DNA from: an uncultured Sphingomonadaceae bacterium
GTDB taxonomy: Bacteria; Pseudomonadota; Alphaproteobacteria; Sphingomonadales; Sphingomonadaceae
Direction of reading: 5' to 3'
NCBI GenBank assembly: GCA_947499255.1
Contig: CANMNF010000001.1
Span: 868,001 to 932,000 of the forward strand
DNA: 64,000 nt
In this document: positions 56,187-64,000 of the stretch, one piece after another
Position numbering within the stretch: position 1 is the stretch's first letter
Layout: every line of letters starts with the position of its first letter
The notes under the pieces: model-generated
Told to the model about the DNA's origin: nothing
What the model saw: the letters and a program-made list of their open reading frames with translations, nothing else
Databases searched by the model: none
Made by a program: the position numbers and the translations under genes

Positions 56187-56369
56187 ATGAAAAATTTGCT
56201 GACGCGAGTGATCGCGGCTGAAGATGGCGTGGCCGGATTGGAATATGCCTTTCTCGCCGCGCTGATTGCCATCACTTTGGTGAGCGAAATCGGCGCGGTG
56301 GGAGAGCGTGTGGCCGGTTTTTACACCGACACGCACACCGGATATGACGCTGCCAACCGCGCAAACTGA
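56187..56369 (+). CDS. Second Flp-like pilin, divergent sequence
   Basis: The 60-residue product has a short leader (MKNLLTRVIAAEDG) and VAGLEYAFLAALIAITLVSE, which keeps the E-Y pair after the cleavage site as in Flp pilins. The rest differs much from the first copy: there is a GERVAGFYTDTHTG tail. The ATG at 56187 is preferred; an upstream in-frame ATG at 56139 would lengthen the leader unusually. It is convergent with lepA, 29 bases away. Confidence 0.85.
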   Translation: MKNLLTRVIAAEDGVAGLEYAFLAALIAITLVSEIGAVGERVAGFYTDTHTGYDAANRAN

Positions 56370-56398
56370 CACGGCTAAATCAGGCCAGCTGAGGAGCG

Positions 56399-58216
56399 TT
56401 ATTCCTCGCCCATCCGCAATGCTGCGATGAAGGCTTCTTGCGGAATGCTGACATTGCCATATTCGCGCATCCGGGCTTTGCCCTTTTTCTGCTTTTCCAG
56501 CAGCTTTTTCTTGCGCGAAATATCGCCGCCATAACACTTTGCGGTCACATCCTTGCGCATCGCTGCGATGGTTTCACGCGCGATGATTTTGCCGCCAATG
56601 GCCGCTTGTACCGGGATCTTGAACAGGTGGCGCGGGATCAGGTCTTTGAGCCGTTCACACATGCCCCGCCCGCGCTCTTCCGCGACAGAAGCGTGCACGA
56701 TAAGCGACAGTGCATCGACGGGTTCGGCATTCACCAGAATGTTCATCTTCACCAGATCGCCTTCACGCAGGCCCACCTGCTCATAATCAAAGCTGGCATA
56801 GCCGCGGCTGATTGATTTGAGCCGGTCGTAAAAATCGAACACCACTTCATTGAGCGGCAATTCATAAGTCACCTGCGCGCGCCCACCCACATAAGTGAGG
56901 TTCGTTTGAATACCGCGGCGATCCTGACACAGTTTCAAAATTGCGCCGAGATATTCATCCGGCGTGTAAATCGTGGCTTTGATCCATGGTTCTTCGATCA
57001 TCTCGATGCGGTTAACATCGGGCCAATCGGCGGGGTTGTGAATGTCGACTTCCTGCGCGTCTTCGTTTTTAGTGTGGCCCAAATGGACGCGGTACACCAC
57101 AGAAGGCGCAGTGGTGATCAGATCGAGATCATATTCCCGGCTCAACCGTTCCTGGATGATCTCAAGGTGCAACAGCCCAAGGAAACCAGCGCGAAAACCA
57201 AAGCCCAGCGCCGCACTTGATTCCATTTCAAAGCTGAAACTTGCATCATTAAGACGCAGCTTGGCGATGCTTTCGCGCAGCTTTTCAAAGTCCGCTGCAT
57301 CCACGGGGAAGAGCCCGCAGAACACCACTGGCTGCACTTCTTTGTAGCCTGCCAGCGCTTCGGTAGAGCCGTTTTTCACCGTGGTGATCGTGTCACCCAC
57401 GCGCGCTTGTTCGACCTCTTTGATCTGCGCTGTAATAAAGCCGATTTCGCCGGGGCCAAGCTCGCTCAAAGTTTCGATCTTCGGGCGCATACAGCCCACG
57501 CGGTCCACCAGATGCTCGGTCTGGCCTTGCATGAATTTGATGTTCAACCCCTTGGTCAAAACACCCTGGATCACGCGCACAAGGATGACGACGCCCAGAT
57601 ATGGATCATACCAGCTATCGACCAGCATCGCTTTCAATGGCGCGTCCCGCTCTCCTTTAGGCGGCGGTATTTTGGCGACCACAGCTTCGAGCACATCTTC
57701 AATGCCGATGCCCGATTTCGCGCTGGTCATCACCGCTTCGGAAGCATCAAGGCCGATCACTTCTTCAATCTCTTCGCGCACGCGCTCTGGTTCAGCGGCG
57801 GGAAGATCGATCTTGTTGATGACGGGCACGATTTCGTGATCATGCTCAATCGATTGATAAACGTTCGCCAGCGTTTGCGCTTCCACGCCCTGCGCTGCAT
57901 CCACCACCAGCAAAGCGCCTTCACATGCAGCGAGCGAGCGGCTGACTTCATAGGCGAAGTCAACATGACCCGGCGTATCCATCAAATTGAGCTGATAGGT
58001 TTGCCCGTTTTTCGCGGTATATTCCAGACGCACGGTCTGCGCTTTGATGGTGATGCCGCGCTCACGCTCAATATCCATATTATCAAGCAGTTGCTCGGTC
58101 ATCTCACGTTCGGTGAGGCCGCCTGTGCTTTGGATCAGCCGGTCAGCGAGAGTCGATTTGCCGTGATCAATATGGGCGATAATCGAGAAATTGCGGATAT
58201 TCGCGAGGTCAGTCAT
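56399..58216 (-). CDS. lepA: Elongation factor 4 (LepA)
   Basis: LepA is a ribosome-bound GTPase. The 605-residue protein is complete: [20 protein letters not shown] (G1, about 13-32), [16 protein letters not shown] (G2), the DTPGHVDF G3 motif and [13 protein letters not shown] (G4). The LepA-specific C-terminal domain contains [20 protein letters not shown] and [26 protein letters not shown] precedes the ATG by five bases and lies within a small hairpin in the leader. It is monocistronic or read through from DM13. Confidence 0.98.
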   Translation of the reverse strand: MTDLANIRNFSIIAHIDHGKSTLADRLIQSTGGLTEREMTEQLLDNMDIERERGITIKAQTVRLEYTAKNGQTYQLNLMDTPGHVDFAYEVSRSLAACEGALLVVDAAQGVEAQTLANVYQSIEHDHEIVPVINKIDLPAAEPERVREEIEEVIGLDASEAVMTSAKSGIGIEDVLEAVVAKIPPPKGERDAPLKAMLVDSWYDPYLGVVILVRVIQGVLTKGLNIKFMQGQTEHLVDRVGCMRPKIETLSELGPGEIGFITAQIKEVEQARVGDTITTVKNGSTEALAGYKEVQPVVFCGLFPVDAADFEKLRESIAKLRLNDASFSFEMESSAALGFGFRAGFLGLLHLEIIQERLSREYDLDLITTAPSVVYRVHLGHTKNEDAQEVDIHNPADWPDVNRIEMIEEPWIKATIYTPDEYLGAILKLCQDRRGIQTNLTYVGGRAQVTYELPLNEVVFDFYDRLKSISRGYASFDYEQVGLREGDLVKMNILVNAEPVDALSLIVHASVAEERGRGMCERLKDLIPRHLFKIPVQAAIGGKIIARETIAAMRKDVTAKCYGGDISRKKKLLEKQKKGKARMREYGNVSIPQEAFIAALRMGEE

Positions 58217-58218
58217 TT

Positions 58219-58237
58219 GCGCCCTTTAGCGGGGCGC
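58219..58237 (-). promoter_or_regulatory. Small hairpin over the lepA ribosome binding site
   Basis: On the minus strand GCGCCC and GGGCGC pair over 6 bp around a seven-base loop; the right arm contains part of the AAAGGG ribosome binding site five bases before the lepA ATG. Confidence 0.55.
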
Positions 58238-58240
58238 ATG

Positions 58241-58290
58241 GGCCATGTCAGTAGCTTTGAACGAGGGGGAAGCTCGCCACTGACATGGCC
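58241..58290. repeat. 12-bp inverted repeat hairpin upstream of lepA
   Basis: GGCCATGTCAGT (58241-58252) and ACTGACATGGCC (58279-58290) are perfect complements; a further AGCTT/AAGCT pair can extend the fold inside the loop. It lies between DM13 and lepA and may act as terminator or leader structure. Confidence 0.75.
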
Positions 58291-58295
58291 ACGCA

Positions 58296-58329
58296 CCGGA
58301 CCGGGGTTTGTTGGGGACTAATGGTCCGG
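58296..58329. repeat. Second hairpin in the lepA-DM13 gap
   Basis: CCGGACC (58296-58302) and GGTCCGG (58323-58329) pair around a 20-base loop. G-rich runs follow on the plus strand. This stands next to the 12-bp hairpin and is a candidate terminator for the DM13 gene. Confidence 0.6.
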
Positions 58330-58367
58330 GGTGTTTGAGGGGTGTTGGAGGAGTTTTGGAGGTAAAA

Positions 58368-58844
58368 TCAGGCGAGGTTGGCGCTGCCAAAAAAGACGCT
58401 AAAGGCGCGGCACCAGATGACCACAGAGCCGATTTCATCGAGGTTCGTGCCGTCTGGAATGCGATAAATCTGCGCGCCATCGCTGGATTTGAGGCGGCCC
58501 AGATCGACATATTGCGCCGCGCGCACATCACCGCCACTGCGCGGATCGGATGCTTCGCTTAACCACACGCGCAAATCCGGCCCGCCGCGAACGTTGAAAT
58601 TCTCCTGCAATTTCAAACCGAAGCCGCCACCTTTCAAACGTATGATCTTGGCATTGCCGCTGGCCGGGTGGGAGCTATCCGCACCGCGAAAAGCGCCAGT
58701 GTCAGAAAGCTGCGCGGCCATTACGGGGACAGGTGCAAGGGTTACGGCGGTCACAGGCAGTGCGGTCAAAGCAAAGGTGAGGCCAGCAGCAAGACGCTTA
58801 ACAGAGCGGAACCTGATTGACCGAGACCTGATTGGTCGAAACAT
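58368..58844 (-). CDS. Exported DM13-domain protein
   Basis: The 158-residue protein has a basic leader and signal peptide (RSVKRLAAGLTFALTALPVT) followed by a DM13 domain. SGNAKIIRLKGGGFGLKLQE, PDLRVWLSEASDPRSGGDV and YVDLGRLKSSDGAQIYRIP are its successive elements. The domain ends with SVVIWCRAFSVFFGSANL, which carries the single conserved Cys of the family. DM13 domains are predicted electron-transfer modules; no role is proven here. I use the ATG at 58844 (MFRPIRSRS). It stands alone upstream of lepA and downstream of the GGDEF-EAL gene start. Confidence 0.88.
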   Translation of the reverse strand: MFRPIRSRSIRFRSVKRLAAGLTFALTALPVTAVTLAPVPVMAAQLSDTGAFRGADSSHPASGNAKIIRLKGGGFGLKLQENFNVRGGPDLRVWLSEASDPRSGGDVRAAQYVDLGRLKSSDGAQIYRIPDGTNLDEIGSVVIWCRAFSVFFGSANLA

Positions 58845-58975
58845 GACTTTTCCTTTTGGCGAAACTCTCTTTGGGGACTCTTTCAGGTCCATGTTGTGAG
58901 TTTCGCTCTTCAGGGCAAAAGCGTTTCATCGGAAAAAACGATCAGGCTAATCGGTTATGCAAGTTGTCGCACGGC

Positions 58976-61153
58976 TTACAAATCAAGCGGTCCGCCCGAT
59001 TGCACTGTTACCTGCATGAAAGCTGGTCGCGAAGCGCCTTTTTCCTCGCGCAGGCGACGTTCTGTGGCTTCCAGCACATAAGGCGGCACACGGTGGCGCG
59101 TGCATAGGCCATCTGCGCCATCGCTGATCAATGGTACTTCAAACACCACGTCCTGCCGCGCTTCCGAGCAGCGTTGCACTTGGCCCACAACCAATTGCCC
59201 TTCGCCAAGATCAAGCAACAAATCAGTGCCTTTTGGTACGCCCAACAACCCTTCGATCATCGCGCCTGTGCTGGACAGGTTGCGCAGCACCACATCGTAA
59301 CGGTGATCCTCGTGGATCACGCTGATCCGGCGGAACATGGCGCGGCGATCGGGCCGGTGATTCTTGGGGCCGGAGGGGACATAGGAAAAGTCGCCCGCCG
59401 CCAGCTTTTCCAGCACTTTGGCCTGCGCGATGGGCTTTGAATAGACAAAGCCCTGAACTTGATCTGCGCCCAAATCGCGCATCACTTTGAGCTGATCGAG
59501 CGCTTCGACGCCCTCTGCCGTCGTCTGCATCTTGAGCGCTTTGGCCAAAGCCACAATCGCTGTCACGATGGCGAGCGAGGAATCGTCCTTGCGGGTACAA
59601 TCGTCCACGAAGCTTTTATCGATCTTGATCTTATCAAACGGGGCGCCGCGCAAATAACCAAGCGAGGAATAACCTGTGCCAAAATCATCAAGCGACAGCC
59701 GAACGCCAAGGTTTTTAAGCTTCTTGAACATCGCTTCGGCGGCAGCTTTATCACCGATAAAGACGGTTTCGGTGATTTCCAGCTCAACGCGAGAGGGATC
59801 AAGATCTGCATCCACCATTGCAGCGGACACCAGATCGGGCAAGTTCTCCTGACGAAACTGGTGCGCGGACACATTGATGGATACGCGAATACTGTTTGGC
59901 CATTGCGCAGCTTCCTGGCACGCGCGGCGCATAATCCATTCGCCAAGCTTCAGGATCAGATCGGTCTCTTCGGCGATCGGCACAAACGTTGCCGGGCTTA
60001 TCATCCCGCGCTCTGGATGATTCCAGCGGATCACGGCTTCAAAAGTGCAGACCTTATCGGTCTTGGCATCCACCATAGGCTGGTAATGCATTTCCAGCTG
60101 TTCGGCTTCGAGCGCATCGCGCAAATCTTCTTCGATATCGCGGTGATCTTGGGCATCATCGCGCAAATTGCTTGAATAAAAGCGATAATTGCCGCGCCCA
60201 GCCCCTTTGGCCGCATAAAGCGCAAGGTCTGCAGCTTTCACCAGCTCATCAGGATCTTCGCCATCATGCGGGAACACTGCGATGCCAACTGAGGTGCCGA
60301 TAATCGCGCGGCTACCTTCGATCGAATAAGGCTGAGAAATCATTTGTACGATACGTGTCGATAATTCGGCCAATTGGGCGCGGTCATCGATATCGGGCAG
60401 CATGATTTGAAATTCATCGCCACCCAAGCGGCCCACTTCGGCAGTTTCGGGCACGACGCGTTGCAAACGCTGCGAAACCTGCCGTAGCAATTCATCGCCC
60501 GCCGGATGGCCTAACGTATCATTCACCTGCTTGAACCGGTCGAGATCAAGCATAAGCAGCGTACAAAAACGTTTGGTGGTTTCAAATACCGTCAAAGTTT
60601 TTGCCAGTCGCCCCGTCATCCGGTGCCGATTGGCCAGCCCTGTCAGATCGTCAAACTGCGCCATGCGCGAGGATTCGCGTTGGCTCTGGAAACCTTCGGT
60701 GATTTCCTTGGCGCTGCCGCGATAGCCGAGAAACTCGTTCTCTTCATCAAAGTGCGGGCGGCCCGTCAGGCTCCAATAGATATCTCGATCATCACTGCGC
60801 AGCAGCCGAACGGGTAAATCGCATAGCTTGTTTTTGGCACCTAACAGGAACGTGATTGGCCGGTCATTGGCCTCGTCTTCATCCTGTGAAACGCTTTCAA
60901 ACAGATCTTTGAACGGTTTGCGCAAGAGATCATCATTTTCGCTGAAAAACGCATGTGCACCAGGGGAAAGATAGATCAGCTTATGGTCTGCATCGGTTGC
61001 CCAGAACCACGAGGTTCCGGTGTTTTCCAGAGCATCGAGGATCGCGAGCTTTTCCGTGTCGCCAAAGGCGATTACGCTGGCAGCATCGGCCGGCGCTTCA
61101 ACGGGCTTTGCATCCTTGCGGCTGCGTCCCTTGAAAAAGCCTTTCATCTCCAC
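58976..61153 (-). CDS. PAS-GGDEF-EAL-PilZ c-di-GMP signalling protein
   Basis: The 725-residue cytosolic protein has a PAS domain (about 40-170; NTGTSWFWATDADHKLIYLS), GGDEF (GRLGGDEFQIMLP, about 240-252), EAL and a C-terminal PilZ-like region (PKNHRPDRRAMFRRISVI, about 610). EAL keeps its metal and catalytic set: FEAVIRWNHP (EAV for EAL), INVSAHQF, ELEITETVFI, SLDDFGTGYSSLGYL and IKIDKSFVDD. It can therefore make and degrade c-di-GMP, though one activity may be lost. The GTG start has GGAG 9 bases upstream; an ATG at 61147 is an alternative. It is a paralogue of the next gene. Confidence 0.92.
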   Translation of the reverse strand: MEMKGFFKGRSRKDAKPVEAPADAASVIAFGDTEKLAILDALENTGTSWFWATDADHKLIYLSPGAHAFFSENDDLLRKPFKDLFESVSQDEDEANDRPITFLLGAKNKLCDLPVRLLRSDDRDIYWSLTGRPHFDEENEFLGYRGSAKEITEGFQSQRESSRMAQFDDLTGLANRHRMTGRLAKTLTVFETTKRFCTLLMLDLDRFKQVNDTLGHPAGDELLRQVSQRLQRVVPETAEVGRLGGDEFQIMLPDIDDRAQLAELSTRIVQMISQPYSIEGSRAIIGTSVGIAVFPHDGEDPDELVKAADLALYAAKGAGRGNYRFYSSNLRDDAQDHRDIEEDLRDALEAEQLEMHYQPMVDAKTDKVCTFEAVIRWNHPERGMISPATFVPIAEETDLILKLGEWIMRRACQEAAQWPNSIRVSINVSAHQFRQENLPDLVSAAMVDADLDPSRVELEITETVFIGDKAAAEAMFKKLKNLGVRLSLDDFGTGYSSLGYLRGAPFDKIKIDKSFVDDCTRKDDSSLAIVTAIVALAKALKMQTTAEGVEALDQLKVMRDLGADQVQGFVYSKPIAQAKVLEKLAAGDFSYVPSGPKNHRPDRRAMFRRISVIHEDHRYDVVLRNLSSTGAMIEGLLGVPKGTDLLLDLGEGQLVVGQVQRCSEARQDVVFEVPLISDGADGLCTRHRVPPYVLEATERRLREEKGASRPAFMQVTVQSGGPLDL

Positions 61154-61274
61154 TCAAGCAAACTCCATTGGCATCCTCGCGCTTCTCTTTTGATACGAAG
61201 CACTCACAACCGGTGAATTTATGCAATTATGCTTAAGATACTCTCAATCCGTGCGCGTGGGACCGCCGCATCTA
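61154..61274. other. Spacer between the two c-di-GMP protein genes
   Basis: These 121 bases hold no gene that I can support. The 3' end of the upstream paralogue and the promoter of the 58976 gene should both lie here. No clear terminator hairpin is seen. Confidence 0.4.
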
Positions 61275-63992
61275 TTAGCCAGCACGCAGCGCTTTGACTG
61301 GCTCGCTATTTTCGCTTCCGGCATAATCGAGAGACAAAATGCGCCCATCGTCACCGCGCTCAAGCAGGCGATCAAATTCGACCCCCACGCGATTTTCCTC
61401 GCACCAGCGCGTGATGCACCCAAGGCTCACATAATCTGAGAGTATGATGTCAAAGCGGGTATCCCTTGGCACATTCCACAAGCCTTCGATCATCGCGCCC
61501 GACAAAGAGACATTGCGCATCGTCCCTTGATAATCCTGCCCCTTATAGCGCAGCACAACTCTGCGCTGATGTATCTGGCGAGGAAGACGCGTATGGCGGG
61601 GGCCGCGTGCAATTGTCGTAAGGCCGGTGGAAAGCTTGGCGCAGGCCGCTTCTGCTGTCATCGGCCGTTCATAGATAAAGCCCTGCACATGGCTGCATCC
61701 ATACAAACGCACCAGTTCAAGCTGATCCATCGTCTCAACACCTTCAGCGATGGTTTCCATGCCCAAAGCGTGCGCAAGCCCGGTGATAGAGGCGATGATG
61801 GCGCCATTGCGGCTGCCCGGATCAGTGATCCCGCTCACGAACGAGCGGTCAATCTTGATCTTATCGAATGGTGCCTGCTTCAAATACCCAAGCGAAGAAT
61901 ATCCGGTGCCAAAATCATCAAGAGCCAATCGCACGCCAACTTCTTTTAGCGCAGCAAACATGGCTTCGGCGCCCTGATCATCCGACAAGAACACGCTTTC
62001 GGTAATTTCCAGTTCGAGCCGTGATGGATCAACACCTGCCTTTGCAATCGCTCCTGCTACGATTGCGGGAAATTCGGTCTTGGCAAATTGCAGCGGTGAA
62101 ACATTCACCGAAACGTTGATATTGGCTGGCCAGCGGCTCAAATCCTTACAGGCTTGATACAGCGCCCACTCGCCAATTTCGCAAATCAGGCCCGATTCCT
62201 CTGCAATCGAGATAAAGTGATTTGGTGAGACACGCCCGCGCATAGGATGCTGCCAACGCAACAGCGCTTCGAACCCGGTGATTGTCTCTGTCGCAGTGTC
62301 GACATGCGGTTGATAGACAAGGCTCAGCTCATTGCGGGCAATAGCATCGCGCAGATCGCTTTCAATTTCAGCGCGCGCTTCGGCATCGGCGTGCAAATCT
62401 TCGGCATAAAAATGATACCGCCCGCGCCCGGCATCCTTCGCTGCGTAAAGCGCAAGATCGGCGTTGCGGATCAGAACTTCATTGCTTTCACCATCCTCGG
62501 GCGTGCGCGTAATTCCAATCGATGCGCCGATCACCACGCGTTTGCCATCAATGGTGAAAGGTTGGGAAAGGACCGCGATAATTGTCTCTGCCAGCGATTT
62601 GAGCGCCGCATCATCAACGCGGCCGGGCAAAATGATCTTGAACTCATCACCGCCAAGCCGCCCAACACGGCCCAAATTGCCCACCGCCGCTTCAAGCCGA
62701 CGCGCGACCTGCACCAGCAAAGCATCACCAGCGGGGTGACCCATCGTGTCATTGACCCTCTTAAAACGGTCAAGATCAAGCAACATGATCACGCAGGCGC
62801 GATTGGCTTCGATCCGGCCAGCGAGGATCTTTTCCAGCACCTGCGACATCTGATGTCGATTTGCCAGGCCAGTGAGGGAATCATAGGCGGCAAGTCGCGA
62901 AGCGCGCTGTTGGCTCCGACGGCTTTCTGTCAAATCTGCACCGGACCCGCGGAACCCGACGAAATTATCGAAATTGTCGAAATAGGCGCGCCCTGAAATT
63001 GACCACCAAAGCTCCCGATCTCCAATCGCAGCGCGCAGAGGCAGCTCGGTAAAGGCGCTGCAGGACGACAGATGGAAATTGAGCGTACGCTGACTTTCCG
63101 CGCCCGTCGCTTCAAGGTCAAAAAGGACGGTGAACGGCTGACCGCACAGCTCATCTGCCTTTACGCCCATCGTTTGCGCAATCGGCGCAGAGATATAAGT
63201 TAGCAGTCCGCGGCGATCTGTTTCCCAGAACCAACCTTGCCGCGTTTCTTCATAATCGCTCAGGATTTCGCTAGCCCGGGTTTGCAGGCGGGCGCGCACT
63301 TCGTGGTCGCGATCCTCCTTTTGATCGATGCGGAATTGTTCAATCGACACCAACAGCGCCACGATCACTGCAATGCCCAGCGCCACAACGCCAGCGAGCG
63401 AGCCTTGTTCAAGAACAACGGCATACCAAACCGCCATCTGGCCAGCGAACATCACCCCGGGATGGCGGCGCAGATACACCGCCGCAATCATACTCACCAA
63501 CAGCATGAAGGCGATCGCTCCGTCCCACCCAAGCGAACCCTGTACTGCCCATTGTGTCATTGCTGTTCCAAAGAAGCCCAGCGGCACAATGACAAAAGCA
63601 GCCACGCCAATAGCGCGGCCTAACCGCTTGCGTTCATGGACGTAAGGATGAAGAAAATTTCCACCCAGAAGCGCGATAATGGCAAAACCGAAGTGGCCTG
63701 CAAGCATGTCCGGCGGACTTTGCTGTGCGGCAACCATCGCGCCTATTATCGAAACCGCCATAGCGATGATGAGGTAAAGGCAGCGGGCTGGAAATAACTG
63801 CCGATCAGGATATTGGGCATGGTCCTGCATCAGCTGCAAACTGTTGCGCAAGGCGCGGCGTTTTAGGCCGGATCGGCGGTCTGGTAATTTGGGGCGATCA
63901 CCTGGCGTCAGATCATGCTGAGGCGGCGTAGAATCGCGCACGTCTTCTTTGCCCCGCGACAACGCTCCGCAATCGGCAGAATCTGCCTGCAT
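61275..63992 (-). CDS. Membrane PAS-GGDEF-EAL-PilZ c-di-GMP protein (start near right edge)
   Basis: The 905-residue protein adds an N-terminal membrane region of about five helices (CLYLIIAMAVSIIGAMVAAQ to VVALGIAVIVALLVS, about 70-215). PAS (WFWETDRRGLLTYISAPI), GGDEF (GRLGGDEFKIILP) and EAL (FEALLRWQHPMRGRVSP) follow, then LALDDFGTGYSSLGYLKQAP, KIKIDRSFVSG and a PilZ-like tail (PRQIHQRRVVLRYKGQDYQG). Both enzyme motifs are intact, so it may be bifunctional. The frame opens only 8 bases from the window end; the true start may lie outside. It shares order and sequence with its downstream neighbour, suggesting duplication and gain or loss of the membrane part. Confidence 0.92.
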   Translation of the reverse strand: MQADSADCGALSRGKEDVRDSTPPQHDLTPGDRPKLPDRRSGLKRRALRNSLQLMQDHAQYPDRQLFPARCLYLIIAMAVSIIGAMVAAQQSPPDMLAGHFGFAIIALLGGNFLHPYVHERKRLGRAIGVAAFVIVPLGFFGTAMTQWAVQGSLGWDGAIAFMLLVSMIAAVYLRRHPGVMFAGQMAVWYAVVLEQGSLAGVVALGIAVIVALLVSIEQFRIDQKEDRDHEVRARLQTRASEILSDYEETRQGWFWETDRRGLLTYISAPIAQTMGVKADELCGQPFTVLFDLEATGAESQRTLNFHLSSCSAFTELPLRAAIGDRELWWSISGRAYFDNFDNFVGFRGSGADLTESRRSQQRASRLAAYDSLTGLANRHQMSQVLEKILAGRIEANRACVIMLLDLDRFKRVNDTMGHPAGDALLVQVARRLEAAVGNLGRVGRLGGDEFKIILPGRVDDAALKSLAETIIAVLSQPFTIDGKRVVIGASIGITRTPEDGESNEVLIRNADLALYAAKDAGRGRYHFYAEDLHADAEARAEIESDLRDAIARNELSLVYQPHVDTATETITGFEALLRWQHPMRGRVSPNHFISIAEESGLICEIGEWALYQACKDLSRWPANINVSVNVSPLQFAKTEFPAIVAGAIAKAGVDPSRLELEITESVFLSDDQGAEAMFAALKEVGVRLALDDFGTGYSSLGYLKQAPFDKIKIDRSFVSGITDPGSRNGAIIASITGLAHALGMETIAEGVETMDQLELVRLYGCSHVQGFIYERPMTAEAACAKLSTGLTTIARGPRHTRLPRQIHQRRVVLRYKGQDYQGTMRNVSLSGAMIEGLWNVPRDTRFDIILSDYVSLGCITRWCEENRVGVEFDRLLERGDDGRILSLDYAGSENSEPVKALRAG

Positions 63993-64000
63993 CTTCGTAT

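Noticed and set aside
58226-58537. A 103-codon minus-strand frame between DM13 and lepA.
   Set aside because: It overlaps the DM13 gene in another frame, is full of hairpin sequence and lacks domain signatures.

Overview
The window looks like chromosomal DNA of an aerobic alphaproteobacterium, most likely of the Sphingomonadales and close to Erythrobacteraceae. This is inferred from gene content and protein style: purF followed by an overlapping SDR gene, sdhCDA, a NrsF-type anti-sigma factor, creD, korAB and paired GGDEF-EAL-PilZ proteins. Base composition is moderately GC-rich and fairly even. I see no integrase, transposase, IS end, prophage or CRISPR array. Almost all of the window is coding, with many 4-bp ATGA/GTGA overlaps.

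Layout. (1) 1-8550, minus strand: a tightly coupled exopolysaccharide operon. Read from its start it holds a membrane PglF/WbpM-type dehydratase, an O-antigen ligase/polymerase-like protein, a Wza-like exporter, a Wzc-like tyrosine autokinase, a TPR plus carbohydrate-binding-like protein, a PglC-type initiating transferase and a PglD-type acetyltransferase cut by the window edge. (2) 8829-12151, plus: rmlA-rmlC-rmlD-rmlB for dTDP-L-rhamnose, divergent from the operon. Then come tRNA-Pro(CGG), an alternative oxidase, purF-SDR and a single-domain PilZ protein. (3) 15987-18412, minus: wecC and wecB for UDP-ManNAcA. (4) 18459-23304, minus: a serine hydrolase, cyclopropane fatty acid synthase, photolyase and a DUF457 membrane hydrolase, which looks like a light/oxidative stress operon. 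An EF-hand lipoprotein and korB/korA (2-oxoacid:ferredoxin oxidoreductase) follow.

(5) 27228-33034: rppH, then a guaB-led operon that includes an RsmB/NOP-family RNA methyltransferase, then a 3-hydroxybutyrate dehydrogenase operon. (6) 33133-41678: a YpfJ-type metallopeptidase, a BlaI/BlaR1-like pair whose BlaR1 lacks the beta-lactam sensor domain, a divergent ECF sigma factor with its NrsF anti-sigma factor, an LldD-type dehydrogenase, CreD, a periplasmic cyclophilin and an orphan DnaJ-type zinc-finger membrane protein. (7) 41675-45249, minus: sdhC-sdhD-sdhA followed by STM3941-like and DCC-family genes; sdhB is absent here. (8) 45385-48867, plus: two SDRs, a metallo-beta-lactamase B3-like remnant, prmA and a TIGR02117/DUF2459 protein. 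(9) 48926-55672, minus: an outer-membrane barrel with a DUF2946 protein, ligA, a lipoprotein, recN and bamD. (10) 55857-63992: two orphan Flp/type IVb pilin-like genes, lepA with a structured leader, a DM13 protein and two large paralogous c-di-GMP proteins that end in PilZ.

The strongest themes are envelope polysaccharide production (EPS operon, dTDP-rhamnose, UDP-ManNAcA) and c-di-GMP signalling (two GGDEF-EAL-PilZ proteins plus one PilZ protein). The less conventional items are the sensor-less BlaR1, the orphan DnaJ-type zinc-finger membrane protein, the MBL remnant and a hairpin that covers the ribosome binding site at 48156-48184.
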